Below, piece after piece: positions 47,810 to 60,340 of a DNA stretch of 64,000 bases. Made by a program: the position numbers and the translations under genes. This DNA comes from Desarmillaria ectypa. Its lineage: Eukaryota; Basidiomycota; Agaricomycetes; Agaricales; Physalacriaceae. Location: the NCBI GenBank assembly GCA_030407005.1, contig JAUDYN010000009.1, forward strand, positions 1,488,001-1,552,000. Direction: 5' to 3'. Positions within the stretch are counted from its first letter, which is position 1; each line of letters opens with the position of its first letter. The notes under the pieces were generated by a model. The model made no database searches and was not told where the DNA came from. It saw only the letters and a program-made list of their open reading frames with translations.

Positions 47810-48400
47810 ATGAGCCTTGGTGTCATTCATACTTTGACTGCAGCCAAAAAGGGAGTGACCTACATGCCCCCACACTCGGCATCAGGAAACTCGTCTTGCA
47901 GCGAGCATTGGCTTTGGGCCCGCTGCAGTAATTTAAGGACTTGCAAATACCGCTATACAAGAAGTCCTCGCCCAAATGCAGCTCAGATACAGAGTCTCTG
48001 GCTCCGGATGGACGAATTGAAAACTGTGATCAGTGGTACGCATTGCCTACTTTCATTCATCTCTTATACATTTACTTATTTATGTAAAGATACGTTATCC
48101 CGCATGACGCCAGGTAAGGGTGCCCTCTTTGCGCCATTTCTTGACATCGGGAAGTTAATACGGATCGCCGTTTACAGAGGAAGCCGCAAGCAGTTGATGG
48201 ACATATTTGGAGCGACTGAAGATGATATCAAAGGTGCGTCTTTGTCTTTGCCATGGACTTGAGCTCGTCTGATCAACCATATGGTAGCCATGGCCTCACT
48301 TCCCGATGAGAATGACCCTGATGTATTCGAAAGCGAACCACATCTAGATGGTGATGTCAGAATCCACGTACAGGTCGGCGACTCGCATTGCCTTCTTATA
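47810..48400 (+). pseudogene. Truncated SET-family gene (copy d)
   Basis: N-terminal part only of the local SET family. A short exon ends at 48113. The intron at about 48114-48178 has the same position as in copy c. The exon KQLMDIFGATEDDIK follows, then an intron at about 48233-48286 that is nearly identical in length and sequence to the one in copy a. The next exon reads PDENDPDVFESEPHLDGDVR then IHVQVGDS and stops matching. The SET domain proper (GLGMF..., NHSC, post-SET) is missing. Upstream, CSNLRTCKYRYTRSP loosely resembles a MYND finger but lacks the required cysteines. Confidence 0.75.
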
Positions 48401-49281
48401 ACTTGGGGTCAATTTTGTTTGAACGTCTCTCATCAAGCTGCAAACTGTGATATAAATATGTGAAAGTCAGTCTTCTCCATCACTTGGTTTGTTCAGGTTG
48501 TCCAACTTTCATCGCATACCTTTTCCCTGACTCTTATATTACACAGGTCCGCAATCTCCCCTACGTCCTGACCAAAAGCTCTTTGCAGGCGCTAATATCT
48601 TTCGTTGTGACCGGGACCACGTTTCCCGTTTCGCAGGTCTATCATCGCTACTTAAAAATAAATATGTGTTTGTTTTGCAATGATCTTGTTCGCTGCCACT
48701 ATTGTGTCGACTCTGCGCTGATGAGAAACGTCACCAAGCAACGATCCTTCAACGCTTCAAGTTCGGCTCTAACCTTTTAGGGACCGATACTTTCTCTTCC
48801 CATATAACAATAGTTGCCTAATGCGTTTTCTCACGTCTCAAGAATCAACTTCCTGTTCAGATACTTGCCCTTTGACGAAAATCCTGCAATGACAACTGTT
48901 GGAATCCTGGGTGTTGCGCAGGGTAGACTCCAGGCTGGTAAAGCCAGATGTAAAGGAATTGTTATTCTATGGCTCCTACAGAGCTCATATTTACACTACT
49001 TCGCACTAGAATCTAGAATGTACTACGACCCTCTTGCTTACTCATCGACTCTCGGCATGATGCCGGATTGCTCCTTCTAGAACTTTCCAGCAAAATCCCA
49101 ACAACACACCTTCCCAAATGTAAGTATGACACTTTACGTGTAACCCTTGAAGAACTTGAAATTATAAAAACTTAACTGATGACAAATCTTTTGTCAAGCT
49201 CTTTTATCCGTTTAACCACCAAGTTCACTTCAAGCGCTACCCTCCGTAGGCATCTCACCTTGCCCGCCGATAGTTTCTAAC
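48401..49281. other. Unassigned frames downstream of SET copy d
   Basis: Plus-strand frames at 48460-48780 and 48814-49080, including FCNDLVRCHYC (a CxxC pair), have no recognised family and may be decay products. Confidence 0.35.
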
Positions 49282-50019
49282 ATGGCCTTTCAGGTAATGG
49301 CTCCTGCAAGAAAAAAGGTATCTCGCGACAACGAGGAGAACGTCACCGTAGCGAGTCAACAACGACGAACACGAACTGCACCTGTTGTGCTGCCAGAGGA
49401 TAAGGCAACTCTGTCTATTATTAAGAGACCAAGGCGTTCAAAGCGCTCTCGTCGCGCTCTCTCTCGGTTAGATGACAATGTTATGACTTCACCCTTTGAT
49501 GGGATCCTAGCAAAAGTTCTTCCCCGCCGTGACGCGCAAAACTATCTGCACGAAAATTCACCCCACTATTCCACGCCGGAACTCGATTTATATTCATTAC
49601 CTTTTCAATCGTCCTTCGATGTTTCTACGGAGATTCTGCCCGAGGAAAACTACCCATGCTCTCTTTTGATCGACCCATTCTGCGACCTGCACACGCTATT
49701 CCGTTATCTAGCAGTCAGATCTAAGCAATCTCCAGTCTCGCCTTTTTTCCTCGTTCCATATTTCGCCGAGGGTAAAATTCGCCTTGTCCCTCTGCAGTCC
49801 AACACTTTCCCTCGTCACCAGCCACCAACTACCGGACTCAAAAAGCACCTCAAGCCCTTCTCGGACCCGTTTCTCTCTGATGCCCTTCTCGATGGGCTGC
49901 AGCCTCGTAACTCGGAAGTAGACTCTTTCGAGGACGTCGCCAGGATGTCGCCAGGCACGTTTTATACCAGTGTTGGCTTTGCGATGCCAGATGAAGATGG
50001 TTACAACTGGGGGCTTTGA
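49282..50019 (+). CDS. Hypothetical basic protein, 245 aa
   Basis: Single-exon frame with ATG at 49282 (MAFQVMAPARKKVSRDNEEN). The N-terminal 70 residues are strongly basic with a likely nuclear localisation signal (IKRPRRSKRSRRALSRLD). The remainder mixes hydrophobic and proline residues without a known domain and ends MPDEDGYNWGL. No neighbour suggests a role. Confidence 0.5.
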   Translation: MAFQVMAPARKKVSRDNEENVTVASQQRRTRTAPVVLPEDKATLSIIKRPRRSKRSRRALSRLDDNVMTSPFDGILAKVLPRRDAQNYLHENSPHYSTPELDLYSLPFQSSFDVSTEILPEENYPCSLLIDPFCDLHTLFRYLAVRSKQSPVSPFFLVPYFAEGKIRLVPLQSNTFPRHQPPTTGLKKHLKPFSDPFLSDALLDGLQPRNSEVDSFEDVARMSPGTFYTSVGFAMPDEDGYNWGL

Positions 50020-50103
50020 TTCTTGGCATCTTTTCACGTCCGTTTCGTTTTGTACACAATATCACCTGTCATTACTAGACTGCAGACTGAGAGTTCTATT
50101 GTT

Positions 50104-50526
50104 TCAGCTGGAGGGGGGTTCTCGGCGTTCCCCACTCCAGTAAACTTCAACGGGTGAAAAGAGCTCGCAATTGCTGTACTGTGTTACACGTCGAGGATTG
50201 ATACACGGCCGTCTTTCTAATAGTTGTAACTGCTTCGGCGAGGTCAGCATTTCCACAAAGACGCCAGAGAAACTATTGCACCTTCTCAACCTCGACTTCC
50301 TTTGCTGATAAATCAAATATAGCGCATGGACAATCCCTCCGATCCAGAAGAACAGTGTCAGGACGATATTGATGAGGATTTCCGCGATGGGGCGCTTCAT
50401 GATGATTACCGCAATTGGCGGGATGAGGATGGCTACCTGCCTTAACTTTCAATTCGATGAAAAGAACTACTATCCCGAGGTACGCACGATGATGAGAAGA
50501 ATCTCTTCGCTAGTGAAGGAACCCAT
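50104..50526 (-). CDS. Pmp3-family proteolipid (copy B)
   Basis: Small hydrophobic plasma-membrane protein related to yeast Pmp3, a modulator of membrane potential and stress tolerance. Exon 1 (50488-50526) encodes MGSFTSEEILLII. A 51-nt GT-AG intron (50437-50487) joins to VAILIPPIAVIIMKRPIAEI, then LINIVLTLFFWIGGIVHALY, the family's second helix with its WIxGIxHALY signature. After LIYQQRKSRLRRC the frame stays open to 50104, giving a tail of about 55 residues that most Pmp3 proteins lack; it may be real or an unrecognised intron. The intron falls at the same place as in copy A at 59.7 kb. Confidence 0.85.
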
Positions 50527-50779
50527 GCTTCGCCCTTGGGATATTTTCTGTTCGGCGGTGGTGGTGGTGGTTGCGGTGAGACAGGTATGTCGTCATATGC
50601 TTATGTCGAAAAAGCCCAAACTAAGGAGAATTTGGTCATTTCCCGTTTCAGGTTCAATCATGATTCGAAGCGACGAGCAGGGAATTCGATTTTTTACTCC
50701 TCGTGAATAGATTTTATGTAACTAGCAATTTTATCAAGTTCTGGACTGGAAAAAGGATGACTGGCGGACGAGAAAGTCA
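50527..50779. other. Intergenic between Pmp3-B and F-box gene
   Basis: No coding sign. The upstream region of Pmp3-B lies here. Confidence 0.4.
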
Positions 50780-52399
50780 AAGAAGTCTTGCATGAGATCG
50801 CGGTTGAGTCGCAGTACAGACGAACGGATCCTTCCCATCTTCCAGTTCAAAGAGGCGACCTCGTCCTGGCTTAACGACCAACCGTCTGTAGAGTTCAGGC
50901 CGCGCCGGGACGTACTCCATGATGAGGTACTGTATAATTTCTTCCTTTACGCGTATGAGACCTTGGAGGTCGTCGCTATCCATTATCATTGCCCGCTCGT
51001 CCAGACTGGAAGCTGCGAGACGCCAAGGGACACCAGATAGGGAAGAGAGTCTACGCAGTATAACAAAGGAGTCTAAGCACCAGATATGAGCTAACAGTCA
51101 GCAGGAAATAATATGGAATACTCACAACCATGTCAGAAAATCCTCCTGCATCGTAGACGGACATTAAAAGGCGTTGAAGTCGAGTACATGACGCGACGGT
51201 TCCAAAGTTCGCAGGCTTGAGACACCAATTGGAATCTACATGCGAGATCACCTCAAGTACCTCCATTGTGTCTTTATGTTTGTTCAGGATTTTCTCGAAA
51301 AATGCAACACCTTGTTCTTCAGCTTTCATCAGCTCTGCACTGCTTGTCGGTGGTTCCAAGACTAAGCGGAGTTCATCCAGCCATTCGATTGACGATATGA
51401 CATCGCATAGGTCATCGTCAAGTGCCATCCCACCAGAAAGCTCTGGGATTGACTTCACCGCTAATCGACAAACGGTCTTATGCATTCCTTTGTTCTTGAG
51501 TTCGGACCAGAATTTGGGAGGCATAAACTTGCTATGTCCTGCGAGCATTGTTAGGTTTTGCAAACAGTGACCGAGTACTTTGGGCGAGACGTCGAGTGTA
51601 AAACCTCCTGTGCGAAGGCTAGTCAAAGGGTGCAAAGCGTCATCAAGTATGCTGTCCAGCGAACATTTGTTATCAGTATTCAAATTTACCAAGCTCAGAC
51701 ATTTGAGAGCTTTCGTGCCCTGAAGAACTTTTAGGACTCTAGCACAAGTCGGGTCATTGAAGGATAGAAATAAAGCCAAGGAGGAGACTCGTTGACAAAT
51801 ATACACCGGAGGCGGGTAGAAGGAGCGAGGAGTAAAGATATACACGCATCGAAAGCCCTTAAGCGACGTGAATCTTCCATACATTGCTGCATAAAACCAG
51901 CTCGCCAGAAAGCCGTCAGAAGTAATCCTATGCCGTTCGAGTTAATTATCCAGATGTTCGATTGTATCAACCAAACACGTGCTTGAATTCCCTCAAGTTC
52001 CGCATAGTCGCTATGAATCGTCTCAAGAGCTCCTGCGAGATTTTCGTTCCGCCCCAGACCGAACGATTTTCGGAAGACCGCGTGGAACAACGTGAATGTG
52101 AAGGGTTCGAACATAGACATTGATACGGCAGGACTCTGAGGAAGAATTGAAGAGCCACGAGTCTGGTTGTTTGATAATACCATTTCCAAAGTAGCGAATC
52201 TCGGCGTACATATTGGAAAACAGCAACGATTCAAAGGCAGCACCGATTCCCTTTGAGGTGGCGCGCAAGTTCTTTAGATCTTTCTTAGACAGCTAGAGAA
52301 TAGGTCAAAATGGTGCCGTTTTTGATACAAGGACAAACATACCGTTGTTCCGATCAGTAGACAAAGTTCGAGTGGCAAGTCCGTAAATTCTGCTGGCAT
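50780..52399 (-). CDS. F-box/LRR-type protein, 3' end uncertain
   Basis: Start at 52397-52399: MPAEFTDLPLELCLLIGT, intron, then LSKKDLKNLRATSKGIGAAF, an F-box of the LPxEL type. Further exons include RINVYVRTLHIHVV, ELLRRFIATMRNLREFKHVF and, across an 88-nt intron near 51880-51970, AMYGRFTSLKGFRCVYIFT. A long leucine-rich exon follows (51884 to about 51110). One join near 52050 requires either a very short intron (about 32 nt) or a frameshift. After GGFSDMV a 53-nt intron probably leads to TPLLYCVDSLPYLVSLGVSQ with a stop at 50986. A further frame to 50777 (RGRLFELEDGKDPFVCTA) also looks coding. Intactness is therefore uncertain. Confidence 0.65.
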
Positions 52400-52695
52400 G
52401 GTAGAGATTCAAGTTGATACGGTGGATGTTTACCGGCCTTTGCTCAGGCCTGCGTTTTTAACATTTAAAAATACTGCTGGTCCATTGTTGGCTCATGTTG
52501 AGCCACTGACCCAGCATCTGAAATCAGGACAATGTATCTTGCTTATCGTCATTGTCACTGTGCAGATGGAGAAAATGAAAAGACAAATTAGACAATTGAG
52601 TTGAACAAAAGTCTGAATATGGTCATCACCCACTTCGGAAGAAAACCGAGCTTTCCGTCATTTAGCTTGTGAGAATACAATAAACGTACCTATGT

Positions 52696-55284
52696 CTACA
52701 TCATATACCTAAAATCAGGAGCTCTATCCCCCATCTTCTTCAATTCTTCGCGGGAGTAGTTCATTCCCTTCTGCATCTCCTTCTCCCGGTTCGCGTTAAT
52801 CCTTGTATAGGTGATCGCAGCCACCGGCACACAAACGAGCCCTATACCCACAAACATCAACTCCAGAGCGTCTACACAGAAGTCTCTTCAGCTTGTAACA
52901 AAGCCGAGTATGAACTTAGATGCTCACGCCCCAAAATAAATCTCGGCGAATCTTGCGTCCTGTATATATTCGACGCGATGGCGCCTGCGAAGTTGCCGAT
53001 ACCAATCTGGGTGGCCATACCCACGCCGCGCTTATACTGGCCCGCGAGATTATTCCCAAGCCTGTGTTCAGCGTGAGCAAAGAGAACTTTACAAGGGATA
53101 TATCGCTTACCAAGCGACAACTCCTGGGAACGAGGCATAGCTTCCAGCGACACAAAAGAACGTCCCGAAATACTTCACCCCTGGAGCCACATCTGATATG
53201 TTAATAGCGAATCCCACAAGGAGCATTCCCAGCCCCAGATAGATAAACGGAGAACGCATTTTGAGTCTGTCGGAGTATTTAGCGAACAGGTACAAGACGA
53301 TGGCTAGTGATTAAAAAAATGAGCGTCCGACAATAGTTAAGCAATAATAACATACTAGCAAAGATATAGGGCGGTACAGTAAGAAGCTGACTAATAGCTG
53401 GCGTATGGCCAAATCTAATCTTGCACGTGAGCGGAACCCCGGGGAGGTGTGATTGCATACATACGTGTTAATGATCGTTCTGCAGAGGGAGATAAGCATC
53501 CGATATACCTGAATAAAAAGACAGGACTCACGGGAGGAACAACGTTATGCCATATACTAGAAAGCGATGTGAGCTTATAATTTTTATGGGACATTGACAT
53601 GGCGCTCACATGGGCCGATGACAGACATGTAAATAAGGATGTGGAGAAAGATCTAATGGAGTGTGTATCAGAATGCTTTCCTTCCCGGACTGAGGGCATA
53701 CCTGCCAGTCTGTGAGCGCCTGAATGAGGTGCTGAATAGAAAAATGTTCCTCTTCTCCGACAGACGAGTTATCGTATTCTGCCCAATCAGTCAATCCTGA
53801 TAACGAAAAGGAGAACAACACATACTCTTCTTCCAGACAACAAACGCGCGTTCTTCTGGCGTGAGAAACTTGGCTGTGGCAGGGAAATCTACCAGGACTA
53901 GAAGGAAAATGTCACTGTGAGATACAGGGAGATAGCGAAAGGCGCAACACGCACTCAAGAAAGACAGCAACCCAACAGTTACGGTAGCGCTCCCTTCAAT
54001 GATCTATAGAACGAATTAGCCTTTGAGGAGAATAGTAAGATATGAGCAACTTTCGAAAATCCAAGACCACCCGAGTAACCCACGAGTGCCACTCATGAAA
54101 CTGATAGCAAAGGCCAACAATCCGGAGAAGGCCCCGGCTAACGACGCAGCACCAAAGAAGTACCCAATGCGTAGTTGGAGCTGGTGGCGAGGGTACCAGA
54201 GAGTTAAACTTGTTTGCGGGTAAGCATGAAGGCGTAGAGCTTCAGTATCGGACGCACTAGTATACGACACCGGGAAACAATCCAGCTTCCGCAACACCAA
54301 GACACACACGGACACCAACAAGCTGAGGGTAACTTCCAGCGAATTAGCAAATGAGATAGGGTCAGATGTTCACGCTTTTTACTTTTTCACGAGACCCATC
54401 AATGTCCTGGAGGGGAATAAGTATTTGAAAGATGGTCATGTTAACAGGATACTGACATGACAATGCCCCAGGTGACCTGATATCAATCTTCCAGTTAATC
54501 CAGATAACGAGAGAAACAGCAGATGGACGAACGGTAATGCCCGGGAGCCATCTTAATATACTGTATCAGAACACCGCTCTTGTTAATGTCAGCTAGACGA
54601 CGCACCGAGAAGGGCGAAACTTCTTCAAAACCAGACTACGTGGTGGTTGGGTCCAAAAAAGTTCAGACGAAAAGAACACAGACGGACGTACTTGGCGGGA
54701 CACTCGCAAATGCAGTATGGCTATAAAGGAAGATATGGAGTTGTTTCTAGGATAAAAAAGATTGTACGCACAACGAAGTACATTGTCTGCGGACCCAGGA
54801 CTGAAATTCAGAGCGGATTTAAGTCAAAAACAGTAGCACCCACAAGTGCTATGTTATACTTGTTGCCATCCAAATGTAACTGTGTAGTCAGTCCCTGGAG
54901 TTTAGCGTTCCCTATTGAAAGCAAACATAAATGTAAACGCTCGTCACATAACCACTATGTCACTACGCACCGATATTTCCTATCAAATAAGCTCATAGCA
55001 GACAGCATTTCAATGCATGGGCCGTCAAACGAACCTCTATCCAAGAACGAGAAGAGATACATCAGACTCAAAATCGGCATGAGCCTCAAATCAATCTTCC
55101 TCCAGAGCTCTTTCTCTTGTGCTTCTGTCAGTGCCGGAGGTGGCGGCAGCGTAGCCTCGCCACCGAAATTGTCGATCGCCTGAATTGTGCTATCCTTGGA
55201 GTTTTCGACAAGCTCACATTTCTCTCTATCCTTTTCCAGGGAGGTCTTGGTAGGCGACGAGGACAAATCTTTCTCTGAAGACAT
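52696..55284 (-). CDS. MFS transporter, allantoate/nicotinate permease-like
   Basis: Twelve-helix proton-coupled uptake permease of the anion:cation symporter (Dal5/Tna1-like) family. Start at 55282-55284. The acidic cytoplasmic leader ends in LWRKIDLRLMPILSLMYLFS and FLDRGNIGNAKLQGL, the family signature. Spliced segments then run PYCICECPANLVLKKFRPSR, WLPGITVTWGIVMTLMGLVK, a helix at LQLRIGYFFGAASLAGAFSG and LGWSWIF. The tail RINANREKEMQKGMNYSREE ends at the stop at 52696-52698. More than ten introns are needed, including a 9-nt micro-exon (54971-54979) that encodes part of NIG. The frame is open through every join examined in the first third and the last exon; the middle was read less closely. 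Confidence 0.85.
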
Positions 55285-56110
55285 GAGTGGAGAAACAGAA
55301 AGTGGGAGGTCTGGCTATGATGATGTTACGGACGTCTATTATACTATTAGTATTCAGCATGAACTGAAAGGATATAATGCGTTATCACCTGAGCTTCTTT
55401 TCCCCACACACATGACAATTCGTGGGCATGGTGCCACCATGCGGGGTACGGGGAGATCTTCGGACCTCCTGCGCAGTGAGAGGATAAATACATGTAAAGT
55501 GAATTCGCATGAAAACATTGAAAATAGCACAGGGCCATTGCAGCTATTGCTCGTCATGAAAATAAGTAGACAGCTCAGCATGCGCTGCTAGGTCATGGCC
55601 CAGACTCGGTTTTGTCGGCTAACACTTCCGGTCCGACACTTCCGATGCACTCATTAAGGCGGTCGGCTGATGATATTTTGAATGTGGAGACTGTCGAGCA
55701 TCTTGACCCATTTTGTACATATGTAACGGCATGATACAGCTACAGGGAGTACTGAGATCATTAAAGAGCGATAATTTCTAACGAACAAAGACATAGGCAA
55801 AGGCGATCGGCTCGTCACTACGATAGAGTCATCAGATATTGCAAACGTGAGGCTATGGAGAACAAGCACCTGTATGAGTCACTCCGAAGACCTAACGCTG
55901 ACACTGGAATGCCGCACAATGACTTCATTTCCCGCTGAGACGTACCCACTCGTCTGAAGTCAATGCGACGACAGAGTCATGATAAAAGGTAGGCAATTGA
56001 CCACTAAGATGCTTTGGCGCAGTGACCGAAATGCGGTGAATGTATTGGACGGAAACACAAAGTCATATACGAGCCCAAGCAGAAAAATAGACGATGATTG
56101 ACCTCCACGC
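55285..56110. other. Intergenic, nothing recognised
   Basis: Upstream region of the MFS gene; a plus-strand frame at 55187-55591 is mostly antisense to it. Confidence 0.4.
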
Positions 56111-57130
56111 CTACAACACCGTCAAGGCAAGGCAACGCGAGTTCTCTTTCCCAGCACACCCTGCTTGGATATATCCCTGGACCAGAAGGCTACCTTGAGA
56201 ATCATCCTTGCGCTGTACAGAACTGGATGCAATTTGGCGCTCGGAAGACACGATTTTAGACAGGGCCGATGAAGACCAGAGCAACATTCTGTTCACGAGC
56301 ACGACATGAATATTCTTGTCTGACACCTGACTTAGAACCGGGTGTTTGGCGGTGTCAATTCTGACGGAAAACGGTATTCTGTCGCCGGAAGCGAGGGTCG
56401 TGGAGGAGATAAATACCTGTTAGAACGATCTTTAGGTTTTGTTAAGAAGTTGGGATAAAGAGTTACTCACATGAACTGCGTTGTCGAAGTCTCCAAGGGC
56501 ACCCGTCAGTTGACACCTTCCTTCGAATCCAACCACTGTGGCGTCATAGGCTTTAGAGACATCATTTCTGTCTTTGATTCTGCACTTGAGACCTGGCAAG
56601 GCCCCAACTTGGGAAGGTACACGACACGTATGAGACGACTAAGATGAAAAAGATGAGGGGGAATGGTAAACTAAGAGGACTAGTGAAAAACTCACGATTC
56701 ATGCGTGCTGAAACCGTTCCTCTTTCGAACCATGCACACTTTGATAAAGTAAGAGACATCACACATCGCATTGTAGCTGTGGTACGAGAACGACGGCGAT
56801 GTACCTCCGTTCGTGTTGATCTCGCTGGGGATAGGCAACGAAAAAGCGCAGCCATCGTTCCATTGCGTCGAGGACGCAGAAAACGGCGTGTAGACGGAAA
56901 TAGTACGGGACACAAGCGTGGAAGACCACTATTTGGAGGTAGTAACGCGTACTTGGGCTAAAAAAAAATTGCTGTCAGGCCACTGTAAGCATCTCGTATA
57001 CATAACGATTACTTACCGCAACGGTAACTTTTGATACATTACACGGATTGCCTGAGAAGCGAATGGACCCTTCTATAATTCCGTTTAAACCATAGCACTA
57101 GACATGCGACCCCCACATACGAGTGCCGAG
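56111..57130 (-). CDS. Arrestin-like protein, ends unresolved
   Basis: Resembles fungal alpha-arrestin-type proteins, which recruit ubiquitin ligases to membrane cargo. Recognisable beta-sandwich pieces in order are GIIEGSIRFSGNPCNVSKVT at about 57020-57085, SRTISVYTPFSASS and AMCDVSYFIKVCMVRKRNG at about 56700-56900, and GFEGRCQLTGALGDFDNAVH near 56480. An intron leads to TTLASGDRIPFSVRIDTAKH, typical of the start of an arrestin C domain, then NIHVVLVNRML and a stop at 56111. The N-terminal start lies upstream of 57100 and was not found. The last strands usually present after this point appear truncated. Possibly incomplete or decayed. Confidence 0.5.
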
Positions 57131-59683
57131 GTCAACTCGCATATGCTTGGTCGTGTAAATCCAACGGGGAAGGCCAGAAGAAGATGCCGAATTATCGTGG
57201 AGCGTTACTTCAGAGAAGGTCGTACTATGTTTGTATACTGGAGTGGAGTGCATTGTCCGTATAGTGGAGAGACACAGTTACGGAGGAAGACTGCTGAGGT
57301 TGATCCTCCCCTGGCATGGTCTTAGCATTTCATGTGCGACGGACTCGTGCTCTTTCCATGGACGAGAAACCGAAGAGTGGAGAAGGATACATCTATCTTT
57401 GAAGAGCGTAGTGGTTTTCAGAGGAGTCGAATGAACCCTTGGGGCTGTAAGAAAGAGAGATTGAACAAAATTGATGCCTGAGGAATCAAAATTGAGAATA
57501 GATACATTGTATTCGCAGTGAGTTTCGTGGTAATGACAGAGAATAGAACTCTTCCGACGACTCTAGCAGCACCCGAGTCTTGGAAAGTGCTATCGCACAA
57601 CCTGAGAAAGGCTGAATGAGTGGAGTCGCGGGAGACCCGCCGATGATCAGAGGTCAACGAAACCGCCACTTTAGCCCAGCTACCGGAAATGAAGACCAAC
57701 GCCGGGACATGCGATGCTTATAGAACAGCGGTGGAGATCTATAGGGGATAGTGTTACCATGCAGCCCTTGTAGAGTGTGGGCTTGGATATCGATTTCTCC
57801 AATCGGCGCGATGTAGAAGTTGAGCTCAGTGGATGTCGATGTAAAATAAGTGGCCGCCTTGTTTTGGCTAGGTATGCTTGTTCTGCAAAAGGCGATGCGG
57901 AGAAAAGCTCCGAGGTTGAGAAGGGGGCATCCGGGGAGTGAGGTTCTCGACGACTACTTAGAGGGTAGCCGTCGTATCGAGGATCAATATTGAATGAGTG
58001 AAATGAAGGTTGGAGAAGATAGGAACAGATATAGAGTGTAGCAGCTACTGAATTAGATGTGGCGTACCTATCCAGGAGAATGAGTAACCGCCACCGATAT
58101 TGACTAACAACAAGCGCAAGGGCATCTAACTTGAAGCAGAAATGTGTGCGAGTAGGACGCAGATGACGAATCAGGTAGCTCGACGTTTAAGCCTGGGATA
58201 TACCCAAGCGAGTAGAAACGAGCCTTTTTATGAACATCCGATCTCTGAACACTGATATTTCACACTCGTGCTGATATGCCCCGCCTAGCCTTCCTCGGCT
58301 TCACTACCATAGGCGCGGATGTGAGCATGGCCGTCGGTATCAAAGGCTGAAGCGACTACCGCATCGTGCTTTTAGAAACCTCAAAAAAAAAAAAAAAAAA
58401 AAACATGGCGTTGCCACAGCTCCTGCGAATGATCTTTCGTATTAGTGAACAGTCATGGATAGAGAAAGTAACCCCGCCTTGTCGGACTGCCCAGAAGAAT
58501 CCGACAAGCCGAGCTCCGCTGCTGTACCCTAACCACCATACTCGTTTGAGGAACTGGGAAAAACGTATGAAGAATGCCTATTCCTCGCGTTCATTTCTTT
58601 GATTTTGTTTCGCTCGAGGGACCGAAAAACAGTCCATCAAGTTCAGTCAACGCCCAAGGACACGGCACCCTTTCAGAAGGTAGAGAGGCTGTTGGACCGA
58701 GCCTGGCAACGTCGAGCGTTCCTCAGGCGCCAAAGCAATACGGATCTGGTCCTTGAATGTCTTCTATAAAGAAACAGCCTGGATATGAGGAGAAGTAGGC
58801 AGTAAAAGAGGCGAAAAGAGTTAAGACGAGGTCGAATGCTCCTTTGATTTGCCTTCGACGAGCCAGAAATGATATAATGATCATTAATATTGAATATTGA
58901 GATACGAAGTTGACGTTGAAGTTTCCCTTCATAACAGGCTTTCATGGTGGGAAGTGTTTGAGCTTAGGAATCATGCGGTCCGACATCCGAGCCCAATCGT
59001 GGATCCGTGGGAAATCCTTCAATCGATGCCCTCTTCCTCCTTCTCTCATCTCCTTGCAACAGTCAGCATGCGCTCAGGTCTAATAGGCATCCACTTTTTA
59101 CTCCAGCGTTTAGTCTAGCATGACATCTGAGGTCGTCCTCAACAAAATTCCAGCCGAATCCAGTGATGATGATGATGATACATCACTCGCAAGGCATCCT
59201 CATTGTAACGCAATATAATCTGCGTACAAGCATCAAGATCTCTCCGGAACATGGACATTCAGGACGATGCAAATGAGGAACCGCCGACTGCAGCTGTTCC
59301 AACACGTGTGGCATAGTGGCAATCGAAGAGGCAGCGATAATCCTACCATATTGTCCCCCAGGATAAATGGAGGGTACAGGTGGACGATAATTTCCTGGTT
59401 AGCACACAGGTAAGCCTTTGTTTTTAGATGCTCTCCACTCCTCTAATTTAGAGATTTAGTTTTCCGCTGGACTTGTAAGGCAGCTGCTACGAATTGCAAT
59501 GATGCGTCTATCATCTTGCCCATCAGCCACTACCCTTGCTGGGGATCCCTATGATGCAAGGCTACCATGTATGTCCGGTATGCCGTCCACGCGTGGAGGA
59601 GGCCTATATGACGACATCCAATCGCTTCGATGTAAGTGTACACGCCACCACCATGAGCACAACACGAACCTCCACCCCAAATC
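57131..59683. other. Mostly unassigned stretch
   Basis: About 2.5 kb. The minus strand at 57418-58140 contains coding-like pieces that may be upstream exons of the arrestin-like gene but could not be joined. A run of 21 A lies at 58383-58403 and a GATGAT run near 59165. Confidence 0.35.
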
Positions 59684-59916
59684 ATGGCTTCTGTTACGAC
59701 TGAAGACGTTCTCCTCATCATTGTATGTAACTTCAACACGAAATTGCAGTCACTTTAATAATATGAACACTGTTGTAGTTTGCCATCCTCCTTCCTCCAG
59801 TAGCGGTCATCTTGATGAACCGGCCCCTGGCAGATATCCTCATCAACATCATCCTGACACTTTTCTTCTGGATTGGAGGAATAATTCATGTATTGTACTT
59901 GATATACCAGAGGTGA
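59684..59916 (+). CDS. Pmp3-family proteolipid (copy A)
   Basis: Small two-helix plasma-membrane proteolipid. Exon 1 is 59684-59722 (MASVTTEDVLLII). A 56-nt GT-AG intron is followed by exon 2, 59779-59916, reading FAILLPPVAVILMNRPLADI and LINIILTLFFWIGGIIHVLY, then LIYQR and a stop. At 58 residues the length is normal for the family. The exon structure and sequence are very close to copy B at 50.1-50.5 kb on the other strand. The gene is too short and too split to show as one open frame. After the stop the sequence still resembles the KSR tail of copy B, so this copy may have lost a longer C-terminus through a point change. Confidence 0.88.
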
Positions 59917-60340
59917 AAGTCGTGGAAGTGAAGGTACCGCAACTCGTCTATTGGTCTTACAAAATGTTGATTTAGGACACAGAAATGCTAATATTCTGTG
60001 TTGTGATTCGTTTACATGTTTATTGCTCGTCTATGTCTCGTCGTCTCAAGGTCTGGAATGGAATACGAAAAGTGAATACCATGACACTACTACTAGTACA
60101 GGAATGTATACTTATCCGAAAACGTGGACATTCCCAACCTATGTCATGCTCGGAAGAATGTATCTTTGCCTGACTGTGTTTTCTTCGTCTGTACCTTCTT
60201 ATTTTCCTATTAGCACCCTCGCTGCAACGTGAGAGCAGCTGCATATATGCATCCCTCACGTGCTGATCACATGCCCGAATCATTAAAATGACACGGTGAC
60301 GCGCGCCGCGCTCTTTCCTGCTCTCGCATTTACTTTCACC
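59917..60340. other. Intergenic between Pmp3-A and the amylase remnant
   Basis: No recognised feature; overlapping short frames only. Confidence 0.4.

Noticed and set aside
47890..48020. MYND zinc finger in SET copy d
   Set aside because: Cysteine spacing does not fit; only a loose resemblance remains.
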